From contig VXML01000095.1 of assembly GCA_009841115.1 (NCBI GenBank), forward strand, positions 2,002 through 66,001: a DNA stretch of 64,000 nt, given 5' to 3'. Below are positions 1-8,198 of the stretch, piece by piece. Under the pieces are notes generated by a model that was given only the letters and a program-made list of their open reading frames with translations, was not told where the DNA came from and did no database searches. This DNA is from Gemmatimonadota bacterium (GTDB lineage Bacteria > Latescibacterota > UBA2968 > UBA8231). The position numbers and the translations under genes are program-made. The stretch's first letter is position 1; each line of letters opens with the position of its first letter.

Positions 1-184
1 GGTCAGGGGATGGCGCAGTTAAGCTGTGGGACGTGGCCACCGAAAAGAATATCGCTACCCTCGAGGGCCATAGGAAGTATAGGCGTGTCTCGCTATCGTT
101 TTCGCCTGATGGGGCCATCCTCGCGTCCGGGTCAGGGGATGGCGCAGTTAAGCTGTGGGACGTGGCCACCGAAAAGAATATCGC
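1..184 (+). repeat. Tandem WD40-encoding direct repeat
   Basis: Bases 1-55 recur without a mismatch at 130-184, a 129-base (43-codon) spacing that equals one WD40 blade. The sequences between the copies are also similar but not identical. Recent duplication or homogenisation of blades is the simplest explanation. Confidence 0.85.
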
Positions 185-1367
185 CACCTTCGGAGCTACA
201 GGGGGCATCTCTTCGCTGTCGTTTTCGCCGGATGGGACCATCCTTGCGACTGGATCAACTAGTGACGTGGTCCAACTGTGGAATGTGTCTAAGTGGACGG
301 GGACCCCTCCTCACAGTCTGGTGAAGACCTCCGACGATGAGCAACAGGAGACAGAGCAGGAGACCACCACTGACGGGCAATCGATGCCCCAGACCTTGGC
401 TACGGTCTCCGGCGATGGACAAGAAGGCCCGGCCAGCACACAACTGGCCGAGCTGTTTATAGTTTCGGTGGTGGATCAAGACGGGTCACCCCTTGCCGGG
501 GTGGACGTCACCTTTTCGGTTGCCGCTGGCGGAGGGATGCTGTCGGCCCCCACCAATGCCAACCCTTGTACCGTTGTATCATCTAGGTCATCTACCACCG
601 CCACCACCGATGCCAACGGCCAAGCCGCAACCCGACTGACGCTAGGCAGCGATCTGGGGACGAATACGGTGGAGGCCACTGTCGAGGGGCTGGAACCGGT
701 GACCTTTACTGCTATCGCCGCCGAGCAAGCAACGCCCCATAGTCTGACCAAGGTCTGCGGCGATGACCAAGAAGGTACGGCCGGCATACTACTGGACGAG
801 CCGTTTGTGGTTTCAGTGTCGGCTGAGGATGGTGCGGCGATGGCCGGGGTGGTCGTGTCGTTTGCGGTGACCGCAGGCGGGGGGACACTGTCAGCCGCTA
901 CGGCCACTACCAATGCCAACGGTCGTGCTAGGACCTGGCTGACGCTGGACAGCGAGGTGGGGACGAACACGGTGGAAGCCACCGTCGCGGGACTGGCGTC
1001 GGTGACTTTTACCGCTACCGGGCAAGAGGACCCCTTGGTTAGTATGTTCGACACTTTTTTTCGGGGTGGTAAGCTGGTAGCCCTGCCCGACCGCACTCAA
1101 TTGCTGCAAAACGCACCTAATCCGTTCAACAGCCAGACCGTTCTTTCGTACTTCCTGCTGGAGCCGGGGCCGGTGCGCTTAGAAGTATTCGCACTGAGTG
1201 GACAACGAGTAGCGGTTCTCCACCAAGGGCCGCAGCAGGCCGGCTACCACCGGCTGTATTGGGACGGTCGAGACGATGCAGGGCACTCCGTAGCCAGCGG
1301 TACGTACCTGTATCGACTATTGACGGACGAGGCTGTCTTGACGCGCAAGCTCATCCTGCTGCGATAG
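3..1367 (+). CDS. WD40-repeat and Ig-like surface protein with C-terminal sorting domain (5' partial)
   Basis: The reading frame is open from the left edge, so the N-terminus lies outside the window. The visible part begins inside WD40 repeats (units ending in KLWDV and QLWNV, with SFSPDG cores). Two invasin-type (Big-1) Ig-like domains follow, at about residues 120-235 and 245-340, each with a GGG.LS core and a GTNTVEA end. The last 85 residues read LLQNAPNPFN..., then WDGRDDAG and SGTYLYRL, the pattern of FlgD-like / Por (type IX) secretion C-terminal domains. The WD40 part is expected to bind a partner and the Ig units to act as a spacer at the cell surface. The substrate is unknown. It converges on the toxin-antitoxin pair 8 bases away. 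Confidence 0.8.
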   Translation, partial: SGDGAVKLWDVATEKNIATLEGHRKYRRVSLSFSPDGAILASGSGDGAVKLWDVATEKNIATFGATGGISSLSFSPDGTILATGSTSDVVQLWNVSKWTGTPPHSLVKTSDDEQQETEQETTTDGQSMPQTLATVSGDGQEGPASTQLAELFIVSVVDQDGSPLAGVDVTFSVAAGGGMLSAPTNANPCTVVSSRSSTTATTDANGQAATRLTLGSDLGTNTVEATVEGLEPVTFTAIAAEQATPHSLTKVCGDDQEGTAGILLDEPFVVSVSAEDGAAMAGVVVSFAVTAGGGTLSAATATTNANGRARTWLTLDSEVGTNTVEATVAGLASVTFTATGQEDPLVSMFDTFFRGGKLVALPDRTQLLQNAPNPFNSQTVLSYFLLEPGPVRLEVFALSGQRVAVLHQGPQQAGYHRLYWDGRDDAGHSVASGTYLYRLLTDEAVLTRKLILLR

Positions 1368-1375
1368 CCAGATTC

Positions 1376-1717
1376 TCAGTGAGCGTAAGTAAGGTAATCA
1401 CTCAGCTTTCTCAAGAGACGTTTGTGCCGTTCGGCTGAAATGGAACCCACAGTGCCAAGTACGTTATGACGCGGTAACACAGCGAGAAAGCCAAGTCGAA
1501 TTAGAGATGTTGATCGCAGACCACTCGACTTGAAATCCTCATCGGCAGAAGAAATAGTTTCGTCAAAGTTCCCGACATGCTGATGTAACTGCGTGCTTAC
1601 ACCACAAACGAGCAAATCGTGATAGGGCGGCATTTCCCGTAGGAAAATGGCAGGTCTGTCCTTTAGTTCTCCATCGGCCTGAGGCACAGGTGTAATAACG
1701 ACGTCACCTTCCTTCAT
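1376..1717 (-). CDS. PemK/MazF-like toxin of a type II toxin-antitoxin pair
   Basis: This 113-residue protein has the size and layout of PemK/MazF growth inhibitors, which are usually sequence-specific mRNA endonucleases. It starts with KEGDVVITPVPQADG, followed by RPAIFLREMP, GVSTQLHQ and a C-terminal helix (ERHKRLLRKL). The start overlaps the end of the upstream antitoxin gene by 14 bases, so the two are translationally coupled, as expected for such a pair. The RNA target cannot be read from the sequence. The family assignment rests on recognised pattern and context rather than a search. Confidence 0.75.
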   Translation of the reverse strand: MKEGDVVITPVPQADGELKDRPAIFLREMPPYHDLLVCGVSTQLHQHVGNFDETISSADEDFKSSGLRSTSLIRLGFLAVLPRHNVLGTVGSISAERHKRLLRKLSDYLTYAH

Positions 1718-1946
1718 AGTCGGGATTCACCTCTTTGAGCAACTCTGATGAATACTCAGGTTCGTTCTCTCCGTAGGCGTCTTTTAGTCTTTGACCGGAT
1801 AAATGCAACCAAGCTGCATACTCACTGTCAGATTCTCGTCCTGGTAGAATAGTGACAATCAGTTTCGCATTAGGTTCTAGGTCAAATGGCTCATCCAAGC
1901 AAATGCGTTCCCCGTCAAAATGGGCGGGCACAGCTATCATGGGCAT
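1704..1946 (-). CDS. Antitoxin partner of the PemK/MazF-like toxin
   Basis: An 80-residue acidic protein beginning MPMIAVPAHFDGERICLDEP, a short beta-rich N-terminus resembling SpoVT/AbrB-like or related antitoxins, followed by an acidic tail (ENEPEYSSELLKEV) likely to wrap the toxin. I chose the ATG at 1946 because an AGGAGG lies 8 bases upstream. An in-frame TTG at 1952 would be only 2 bases from that site. It precedes and overlaps the toxin gene, the usual antitoxin-first order. The fold assignment is tentative. Confidence 0.65.
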   Translation of the reverse strand: MPMIAVPAHFDGERICLDEPFDLEPNAKLIVTILPGRESDSEYAAWLHLSGQRLKDAYGENEPEYSSELLKEVNPDYEGR

Positions 1947-1973
1947 AGTCAATTCCTCCTTAGCCTAGAAAAT

Positions 1974-2005
1974 AGGAATTCCTTTTATATATCGCAGATA
2001 AAATG
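1974..2005 (-). promoter_or_regulatory. AT-rich promoter/operator region of the toxin-antitoxin pair
   Basis: Just upstream of the antitoxin ribosome-binding site is a perfect 10-base palindrome AGGAATTCCT (1974-1983) beside a TATATATAAAA-like stretch on the minus strand. It is a plausible autoregulatory operator over a -10 region. No clear -35 with ideal spacing was found. Confidence 0.35.
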
Positions 2006-2008
2006 CTC

Positions 2009-2038
2009 AAAACTTGACAGCTTCTACGGAGCGTCAAG
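2009..2038 (-). terminator. Intrinsic terminator after the sugar isomerase
   Basis: Seven bases past the stop codon at 2046 the minus strand forms a hairpin with arms CTTGAC/GTCAAG extended by GCT/AGC around a single bulge, followed by TTTT and a further T-rich stretch. It closes the PhyH-isomerase unit. Confidence 0.6.
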
Positions 2039-2045
2039 CCCAAAC

Positions 2046-2816
2046 TCAGGTAAGAAGAGCCTCGACGTATTCTCGTGCGACAATAGCCGCCGGCAGCGGC
2101 TCGTCCCAATCGACCTCCTCAAGCTCGACGACGAGGGGGCCGTCATAACCGCTATCCGCTAACAGTTCAAACAACTCCGCAAAAGGCAATTCCCCTTCCC
2201 CAAAGGGCACGGGCTTTTCGCCCTGCTGGTCGCGCAAGTGGACGAGACCGATGCGCCCGGCGAGGGCTTCGGCAAAGGGCATGATTGGCTCGCCGACTGA
2301 GAGCAGATGGCCGGTGTCCAAGAGTACGCGTGTCCGCTCGGGTAGCTCGGGCATCACTGCTTGGTAGTCGGCCAGTCCTTGAAGGCGGTTGCCTTTGTGG
2401 TTGCCCAAGTTGAGGGCGATGTCAGGGATGTTGTCGAGGAGCGTGTTGACGCCTTCGATAAGGTCGGCGAGCGCTTCGTCCGTGCGGGCACCGCCTTTGG
2501 TGTTCAGGGTTTTGATGCCGAGGGCGCGGCCCAAGTGGATGTCCCATTCGAGTTGGCGCAGGTTGTAGGCGAGGTTGCGCTCGTCGGAGTCGGCTTTGCG
2601 GCCGGTGAGGTTGCGGATGTTGAAGCCAGAAAGCGCTAGACCGGCGTCCGCAATGGCGGTGCGGACCATGGGCACGGACCAGTCGCGGTGGACAGGGGTG
2701 CTCTCGGTGTACGCGCGGAAGAGTTCGAGGCGGGAGAAGCCGGCTGCTTTGGCGAGGTCGAGTACTTGGGGCAAGAGAAGGTCTGGGCAGAGGGTCGGGC
2801 TGAAGACGAGGTGCAT
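2046..2816 (-). CDS. Sugar phosphate isomerase/epimerase (xylose-isomerase-like TIM barrel)
   Basis: This 256-residue protein has the AP-endonuclease-2/xylose-isomerase TIM-barrel pattern: NLGNHKG (about 145), LLDTGHLLSVGEP (about 165) and VELEEVDWDEP near the C-terminus, which carry the usual metal-binding Glu, Asp and His positions. Such enzymes isomerise or epimerise ketoses and inositol derivatives; the substrate cannot be named. The start is the ATG at 2816, whose A is shared with the TGA of the upstream PhyH gene (TGATG). The two are therefore translationally coupled and probably work in one pathway. It is cytoplasmic, with no signal peptide. Confidence 0.8.
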   Translation of the reverse strand: MHLVFSPTLCPDLLLPQVLDLAKAAGFSRLELFRAYTESTPVHRDWSVPMVRTAIADAGLALSGFNIRNLTGRKADSDERNLAYNLRQLEWDIHLGRALGIKTLNTKGGARTDEALADLIEGVNTLLDNIPDIALNLGNHKGNRLQGLADYQAVMPELPERTRVLLDTGHLLSVGEPIMPFAEALAGRIGLVHLRDQQGEKPVPFGEGELPFAELFELLADSGYDGPLVVELEEVDWDEPLPAAIVAREYVEALLT

Positions 2817-3568
2817 CAACTAATCCCCTCCCAATGCGCCCATTGGTCGTCGCAGGTCTCAAAGCGGATATCGTTGGTGTCTTTGCGCGAGAAGCGGCCG
2901 ATGAGGGCCATGCGGATGTTGCGATTGACGTTCTTGGAACCCGTGTGAAAGAGTTGGCCGTGCCAGAAGATGGCATCCCCAGCTTGGCCGACGAATTCAC
3001 TTCCTTGGGGGAAGGTTCCCTCGGGAAATACGTCGCTGGAAACGCCGCCTTGTACCGACAGCAACGAGTGCGTCTTGAAGTACTCATAGGCCACATTGTG
3101 GCTGCCGGGCCAATAGGTGAAGCAGCCGCCCTGCGAGTCGATGTCCTCGACGTAGAGCGTGACGTTGATGGTCATGTAGCCGACCGTGCCTTCGGGCACG
3201 CCGTTGGTAGGGGTGTAGTAGCCGTCGAGGTGGCCGCGCGCGGGCAGGGACCAAGCCTTGTCTTTGGATGGGTACACTAACGCGGGACCGGCGCTGCCGG
3301 GATTGAGCTGACCCTCGCCGACCATTTCCTCCATCATCGCAAAGAGCGGCGACTCGTGGACGGTGGCGCGGATGGCCGGGTGATGAGCGGGCACAGGGGC
3401 GCGTGGACCGGCTTCGACCCAAGTTGCAGGATCGTCGCGGTCGGCCTCAATACCGGTCCAGAGGGCGTCCTGAGCGGCTTGAATTTGCGCGGACGTGAGT
3501 GCGCCGCGGACGATGAGACAGCCATTTTCCTTAAAGGAACGCTTGTCGGCGGAGGTGAGATGAGACAT
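2816..3568 (-). CDS. Phytanoyl-CoA dioxygenase (PhyH) family oxygenase
   Basis: A 250-residue Fe(II)/2-oxoglutarate-dependent oxygenase. It starts MSHLTSADKRSFKENGCLIVRG, the typical PhyH opening. It contains HLDGYYTPTNG (the HxD metal pair, near residue 130), a conserved SQGGCFTYWPGSHN segment, and the distal His in WHGQLFHTGSKNVNRNIRMAL, where the Arg would hold 2-oxoglutarate. I chose the ATG at 3568 with GGAAAGG upstream; a TTG 11 codons earlier has no support. PhyH homologues outside lipid metabolism hydroxylate many small molecules, so the substrate is open. It is coupled to the downstream isomerase. Confidence 0.85.
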   Translation of the reverse strand: MSHLTSADKRSFKENGCLIVRGALTSAQIQAAQDALWTGIEADRDDPATWVEAGPRAPVPAHHPAIRATVHESPLFAMMEEMVGEGQLNPGSAGPALVYPSKDKAWSLPARGHLDGYYTPTNGVPEGTVGYMTINVTLYVEDIDSQGGCFTYWPGSHNVAYEYFKTHSLLSVQGGVSSDVFPEGTFPQGSEFVGQAGDAIFWHGQLFHTGSKNVNRNIRMALIGRFSRKDTNDIRFETCDDQWAHWEGIS

Positions 3569-3642
3569 GGCAGGACCTTTCCAATTGGGTTGAAAAGGCA
3601 AATATAGAGCGGCTAAAAGGGGGTGTCCATTCGCCGACCGTA

Positions 3643-3662
3643 GGGCGATCGGCCGGTCGCCC
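3643..3662. repeat. GC-rich intergenic palindrome
   Basis: Arms GGGCGAtC and GgTCGCCC flank a GGCC centre, giving an 8-pair stem with one G-T pair between the PhyH start and the stop of the next minus-strand gene. There is no T-run, so it looks more like a dispersed REP-type hairpin than a terminator. Compare the palindrome at 55577-55605. Confidence 0.5.
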
Positions 3663-3665
3663 CTT

Positions 3666-4535
3666 TCAGACGACGACCGCTTGGTCTAAGGCGCGGATGT
3701 AGCCGATAGTCCAAGCTAGCCCCGCGGCGCGGTCACCGGCGATGGCTGGGAAGTGCTCGGGGTAAATCTGGCCCTTGTAGGAGATCTCTTTGAGGGCGCG
3801 GATGGTGCCGACCATATCGACTTCTCCTGTACCGAAGGGCACTTCGAGGTAGCCTAAGTCCGCTAACCGCTGCTCGATTTCTGGGGTAGAAGGCCCTTGG
3901 GCCTTGGTGGCGATGTCGCGCACGTGGACCATGAAGACCTTGTCGCCGAAGTGGCGGATGACCTCGGGTAGGCTGTCGCCGGCCATTTGCGACTTGCCTT
4001 GGCAGAAGGTCAGGCCGTGGGCCGGCGAGTTGGTGGCGGCCATGAGGCTTGAAAAGGTCTCTCTGTTCCAGATCAGGCGGTCGGGTACGTGAAACGTGTG
4101 GGTGGAGATCCGCACGCCAGCATCTTCGCCGATTTGGCCGAGTTCTTGGAAGACCTCCACTAGGCCCTGCCAGTGCTGCTGCCGCTCGTCTGGGTCGGTG
4201 GGGGCGGCGTTGGCACTGAGGTAGAAATGCACGAAGGGTATTTGAGCGTGGCCCATGTTTTCGATTAGGCGGCGCATGTATCCTACTTCGTGCGTGCGGG
4301 CCGCGTCGTCAACGCAGGCGTCGAGGCTAAGGCGTGGCGGGGTCAGCCCGGCTAGCACCACTTCGGCGGCGGCGTATTGGTCGGCTAGTGTCTTGAGTGC
4401 GTCGGCCGCGGGTGCGTCGTCGGAAGAGATGTTGCCCGTACTCAAGACGATGTGGCTAGCACCAGCGTCGCGGCAATAGGCGATGTTGCGATCGTGGTCG
4501 GCCCCAAAGGGGGCGAAGATGCCGATGTCGAACAT
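3666..4535 (-). CDS. Sugar phosphate isomerase/epimerase
   Basis: A second xylose-isomerase-like TIM-barrel protein (289 residues), different in sequence from the one at 2046. It carries ISTHTFHVPDRLIWNRE (about 155-170), LTFCQGKSQMAGD, a VMVHVRDI-like strand and an IYPEHFPAIAG end, consistent with metal-binding His/Glu/Asp positions. The ATG at 4535 was chosen because GAGGAGG sits 5 bases upstream. An extension to 4574 would run into the tRNA's poly-T tract. The gene starts only 27 bases after the tRNA-Glu gene on the same strand. The substrate is unknown; sugar-acid or inositol metabolism is likely from the surroundings. Confidence 0.8.
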   Translation of the reverse strand: MFDIGIFAPFGADHDRNIAYCRDAGASHIVLSTGNISSDDAPAADALKTLADQYAAAEVVLAGLTPPRLSLDACVDDAARTHEVGYMRRLIENMGHAQIPFVHFYLSANAAPTDPDERQQHWQGLVEVFQELGQIGEDAGVRISTHTFHVPDRLIWNRETFSSLMAATNSPAHGLTFCQGKSQMAGDSLPEVIRHFGDKVFMVHVRDIATKAQGPSTPEIEQRLADLGYLEVPFGTGEVDMVGTIRALKEISYKGQIYPEHFPAIAGDRAAGLAWTIGYIRALDQAVVV

Positions 4536-4562
4536 GAGTTCCTCCTCAGCGTACAAAAAAAA

Positions 4563-4637
4563 TGGTGCTCCCACGGAGACTCGAACTCCGGTTACAGGGT
4601 TGAAAACCCTGGGTCCTAACCGCTAGACGATGGGAGC
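4563..4637 (-). tRNA. tRNA-Glu (anticodon TTC)
   Basis: The minus strand folds as a full cloverleaf of 75 bases. The acceptor stem is GCTCCCA/TGGGAGC, the D-arm starts GTCTAGCGG, the anticodon stem is CAGGG/CCCTG around TTTTCAA (anticodon TTC), the T-arm contains GTTCGAGT, the discriminator base is A, and CCA is encoded. A run of eight T follows the CCA directly (4562 to 4555). Confidence 0.96.
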
Positions 4638-4651
4638 ACGCAAGAGGAAAA

Positions 4652-4680
4652 AATATAGACCTAGCCCCGCATATTGGCAA
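4652..4680 (-). promoter_or_regulatory. Sigma-70-type promoter of tRNA-Glu
   Basis: On the minus strand TTGCCA (4680-4675) and TATATT (4657-4652) are separated by 17 bases, and the tRNA begins 14 bases after the -10 box. It matches the housekeeping consensus well. Confidence 0.7.
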
Positions 4681-4699
4681 GCCGTCCCGCCGCATTTTG

Positions 4700-6100
4700 C
4701 TAGGCGAAATCGTCGAGCGCGGGAGTGAGGAGATTGTAGTCGGTGGCTTGCTCAAAGGCGCGGACGAGGCGCAGCAGCCGCGCCTCGTCGCGGGGGTGGC
4801 CGATGAGCTGCAGGCCGATGGGCAAGCCATCGCGCGTGAATCCGCAGGGTAGGGAGACGGCGCACAGGTCGAGGAGATTCACGGCGATGGTGTTGCGCAA
4901 GCAGAGGCCGTTGATGGGGAAATAGACCTCGTCGCGGTCGATCTCGTCTAGAATCGGGGCGGCGAAAGGGGTGGTTGGAGTGATGAGAAAATCGACGTTT
5001 TCGAGGGCCGTGTGGGCTTTGCGGCGCAGTTCGTCGCGTATTCTAAGTTGCTGGAGGAAGTCCGCGGCGAGGATATCGTGGCCGTCGAGTATGCGTGCCG
5101 AGACAATGGGGTCGAATTGGTCGAGGTGCGCTTCGAGGTTGCGCCGGTGATAGAGATAGGCTTCGACGGCCGTGGTGCTTGGCCCGCTGCGCCATTCGAC
5201 TAGGTCGTTGAGCACTTCGAGCGATATTTCATCGACGTACACGCCGAGGTCGGCGAAAATACTGGCCGATGCGCGCACTGCCGCTTCGACCTCCGCATCG
5301 ACATCGTCCCAAAAATACTCGCGCGGGAAGCAGAGCCGGAGGCCGGCGACCTCGCCTTCCAAGCGATCCACAAGCGAATCACCGGGCAGGGGGTCCGCCA
5401 TGGCTTGGCACAACAGAGCGCAGTCTTGCGCTGTGCGGCACAAAGGCCCGATGCTGTCGAGGGTGGGATCGAGGGGCAAGACGCCGGTGTTGGGGAGCAG
5501 GCCAAAGGTGGGCTTGAGGCCGGTGAGGCCGCAAAAGGACGCGGGGATCCGCACCGAGCCGCCGGTATCCGAGCCGAGGGCGGCCGGGGCCAGTCCAGCC
5601 GCCACGGCCACGCCCGAGCCAGAGGACGATCCGCCCGGCAGGCGGTGAGTTTCGGGATCCCAGGGGTTGACTGGGGTCCCGTAGTGATGGTTGACGCCGG
5701 TGCCGCCAAAAGCGAATTCCACGAGGTGGGTCTTGCCCAAGAGTACGGCTCCCGCGGCAAAGAGTCGGTGGGCAATTGTGGCGTCGGCTGCGGCGATGTT
5801 GTCGCGCAGCAGGGTCGAGCCGCCGGTGGTGGGCAGGTCCGCGACATCCACGAGATCCTTAAAGGCGAGGGGAATGCCGTGCAAGGGACCGAGGTAGGTA
5901 CCGGACGCGATTTGCGCTTCGGCAGCCCGGGCTTGGGCGCACGCCCGCTCGGCCGTGACGGCGAGATAGGCGTTGAGCGCGGGATTGTATTGCTCAATGC
6001 GTTCTAAGTAAAGCTCGGTGAGTTCGAGGGGGGAGAGTTCGCCGCGGCGGATCAGGGCGGCGAGTTCGGCGATGGGGGAAAACGCTAGGGTGTCATCCAT
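4700..6100 (-). CDS. Amidase-signature family amidohydrolase (GatA-like)
   Basis: A 466-residue amidase-signature enzyme. The Ser-Ser-Lys triad is visible: Lys in LAFKDLVDV, Ser in GGSSSGSGVAVAAG and the nucleophile in LGSDTGGSVRIPASFCG. It is slightly shorter than bacterial GatA (about 480), and no gatB or gatC is nearby, so a stand-alone amidase acting on a small amide is more likely than tRNA transamidation. The start is the ATG at 6100, 20 bases from the UbiD stop upstream. An ORF extension over the UbiD end is ignored. The pair may be transcribed together; the substrate is unknown. Confidence 0.85.
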   Translation of the reverse strand: MDDTLAFSPIAELAALIRRGELSPLELTELYLERIEQYNPALNAYLAVTAERACAQARAAEAQIASGTYLGPLHGIPLAFKDLVDVADLPTTGGSTLLRDNIAAADATIAHRLFAAGAVLLGKTHLVEFAFGGTGVNHHYGTPVNPWDPETHRLPGGSSSGSGVAVAAGLAPAALGSDTGGSVRIPASFCGLTGLKPTFGLLPNTGVLPLDPTLDSIGPLCRTAQDCALLCQAMADPLPGDSLVDRLEGEVAGLRLCFPREYFWDDVDAEVEAAVRASASIFADLGVYVDEISLEVLNDLVEWRSGPSTTAVEAYLYHRRNLEAHLDQFDPIVSARILDGHDILAADFLQQLRIRDELRRKAHTALENVDFLITPTTPFAAPILDEIDRDEVYFPINGLCLRNTIAVNLLDLCAVSLPCGFTRDGLPIGLQLIGHPRDEARLLRLVRAFEQATDYNLLTPALDDFA

Positions 6101-6120
6101 GAAGCGGCCTCTAATTAGGG

Positions 6121-7926
6121 TTAATCCAACAGGGAAAATCCGGTGTAGCCGAGGCGGTCTTCCGCACCTTCGACGCCGCCTTGGGGAAAGTACTCCTGCC
6201 AGCGCCGGCTGACCTTTTGCGCCGTTTCTTCGTCCGTTATTAGCTCGTCCGGGTAGCCGGGTTTCATGCGGCAATCCAAGACGATTGGCGGCGTATAGCA
6301 GGGGTGGTGGCGACGGAGTTGGACGGCGGCGGCATAGGTGTCGGCAGCCGGCTCAAAGCGGGTGAAGGTACTCCAAAGGAAGGTGACGTTCTTGGTGGCC
6401 GCACTGGCGTCGTCAACCAAAAATATCAGTGGCCAAGCTGCGACGGCGCGGTCTTCGGCGAGGTGTTGGGCGTAGCCGGGATCTTCCGCGTACGTCGGAC
6501 CTTGGACCGCGAGGGCACCAGGGCAGTAGACCTCGGCGGCGCGGGCACCGCCGGGCAGGTCGCCGCTGAATTCTCCGGGCAATTCGTTGACTGGATCGCC
6601 CACGCCTATGAGGATCCCTTTGCTGCCTTGGTTTACGGCCGGTCCCGTGTAGTCGAGGGTATCCATGGCGAGATTGGCGATGACGAAAAGGTCGGTTGCA
6701 AGCTGCGCACGCGCTAGGGCGTACGCGAGCACTTGCCGGAAGTCGCCCAAGTCCAAGGGGCGATCTATTACGACCAAGAACTTGGTGAGGTTGAGCTGGC
6801 CGCCGTCCTCGCCCAAGATGCGAAAGGCGAATTTCATGGCCTCGCGCGGGTAGCGCTCCTCGACGACGATGGCCGCCAGCGAGTGATAGCCGGTTTCGCC
6901 GTAGCTCCACATGGCCTTGATCGCGGGCATTACCAGCTTGCTCAAGGGTGCCATGAGTTGCTGGATGTAGGTGCCGAGGAACATGTCTTCCTGCGGCGGC
7001 TTGCCGACTACGGTGGCCGGGAAGATGGCGTCTTTGCGGTGGTAGAGGCGTTTGGCTTGGAGCACTGGGTAGTCGTGTTGCAGCGAGTAGTAGCCGTAGT
7101 GATCGCCGAAAGGCCCTTCGGGCTTGCGCACGTGCGGCGGCACCACGCCCTCAATGGCGAATTCGGCTTCGGCGATTAGGGGCAGCGTAGCGCCTTGCAC
7201 GCGGCGCAGGCGCTCGCCCTGCAACAGGGAGGCCAAAATCAGTTCGGGCAAATCCTCGGGCAAAGGCGCAATCGCCGCTAGGATCAGCGCTGGCGGCCCG
7301 CCGACGAAGATGACCAGCGGCAGGTCTTCGTCCCGCTGCTCGGCGACGTGGTAGTGGAAGCCGCCGCCTTTCTGGATTTGCCAGTGGACGCCGAGAGTCT
7401 GGGAATCGTGGCGCTGAATGCGGTACATGCCGAGGTTGTGATGGCCGGTATCGGGGTGTTCGGTATAGACCAACGGCAAGGTGATGAAGTGCCCGCCGTC
7501 CTCGGGCCAAGTTTTGAGCAGGGGTAGGCGCTCAAGGTTGGGCGGCGACTGCACGCACTCGCCAACGGGGCCTTTGCCGACGGTCTTCAGCCCGACCTTG
7601 AGCGCGGCGGGGATCAGGTTTTTGTGCGGCCAGAGCTTGCCCGGCGAAAGCGAGGGCAGATCTTGGGCGAGTTGCACTAGCTGCTGGATAAACTGCTCCG
7701 GCCTAGGGCCAAAGGCCAGATCGACGCGCCGGGCCGTGCCAAAGAGATTAGTGACGCAGGGAAAGTCCGCGCCTTCGACGTGGGTAAAGAGCAGGGCCGG
7801 GCCAGCGGCGGCGAGGACGCGGCGATGGATCTCGGCGATTTCGAGTTCAGAGGAAACAGGGGCGTCGACAGTGACGAGCTCGCCTTCGCGGCGCAGAAGA
7901 GCGAGAAATTGGCGCAGGTTGTGCAT
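6121..7926 (-). CDS. UbiD family decarboxylase
   Basis: A 601-residue protein of the UbiD type, enzymes that use prenylated FMN (made by UbiX) to decarboxylate or carboxylate aromatic or unsaturated acids. It begins MHNLRQFLALLRREGELVTVD. It has NLGMYRIQRHDSQTLGVHW, a GGGFHYHVAEQRDEDLP segment and a PEGPFGDHYGYYS region with the Glu/His/Tyr positions seen in the family. Length is nearer the long UbiD-like group (around 600) than E. coli UbiD (497). No ubiX is in the window. The true substrate (ubiquinone, menaquinone or another aromatic acid) cannot be decided. It is followed 20 bases later by the amidase. Confidence 0.85.
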   Translation of the reverse strand: MHNLRQFLALLRREGELVTVDAPVSSELEIAEIHRRVLAAAGPALLFTHVEGADFPCVTNLFGTARRVDLAFGPRPEQFIQQLVQLAQDLPSLSPGKLWPHKNLIPAALKVGLKTVGKGPVGECVQSPPNLERLPLLKTWPEDGGHFITLPLVYTEHPDTGHHNLGMYRIQRHDSQTLGVHWQIQKGGGFHYHVAEQRDEDLPLVIFVGGPPALILAAIAPLPEDLPELILASLLQGERLRRVQGATLPLIAEAEFAIEGVVPPHVRKPEGPFGDHYGYYSLQHDYPVLQAKRLYHRKDAIFPATVVGKPPQEDMFLGTYIQQLMAPLSKLVMPAIKAMWSYGETGYHSLAAIVVEERYPREAMKFAFRILGEDGGQLNLTKFLVVIDRPLDLGDFRQVLAYALARAQLATDLFVIANLAMDTLDYTGPAVNQGSKGILIGVGDPVNELPGEFSGDLPGGARAAEVYCPGALAVQGPTYAEDPGYAQHLAEDRAVAAWPLIFLVDDASAATKNVTFLWSTFTRFEPAADTYAAAVQLRRHHPCYTPPIVLDCRMKPGYPDELITDEETAQKVSRRWQEYFPQGGVEGAEDRLGYTGFSLLD

Positions 7927-7960
7927 GGCGGCTTGGGGTGGGAAGTGATGCGGTTGACTG

Positions 7961-7994
7961 TTCCTAAATATATAGGAAGACTGGTCTATTACAA
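7961..7994 (-). promoter_or_regulatory. Putative promoter with palindromic operator upstream of the UbiD gene
   Basis: On the minus strand TTGTAA (7994-7989) and TATATT (7972-7967) lie 16 bases apart, about 40 bases before the UbiD start. The -10 box sits inside an 18-base palindrome with arms TTCCTA and TAGGAA (7961-7978), which could be a repressor site. The rest of 7927-8198 shows no gene. Confidence 0.45.
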
Positions 7995-8198
7995 TGGATC
8001 GGCCCGGTGTACAGGGGATTCGTGGGGCCGGTTGAAGGCTGGGCCGGTGGTGTTTATATTGGAAAAATTGCAAACGGGCACTTTGTGCCACTGGATCAAG
8101 AGGACGAGCCGTTTGCTTGGAAGCGGCCATGCGCTGATCGGATAGGGGCCGTTAGCCTATCCAGCGATAATTGATGTTGCAGGTATCTTGGGGATGAG

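Noticed and set aside
7927..8198. Search for an attachment site or terminal repeats at the left island edge
   Set aside because: No stretch here was found repeated near 19977-20012, and there is no integrase; the insertion mechanism stays unknown.
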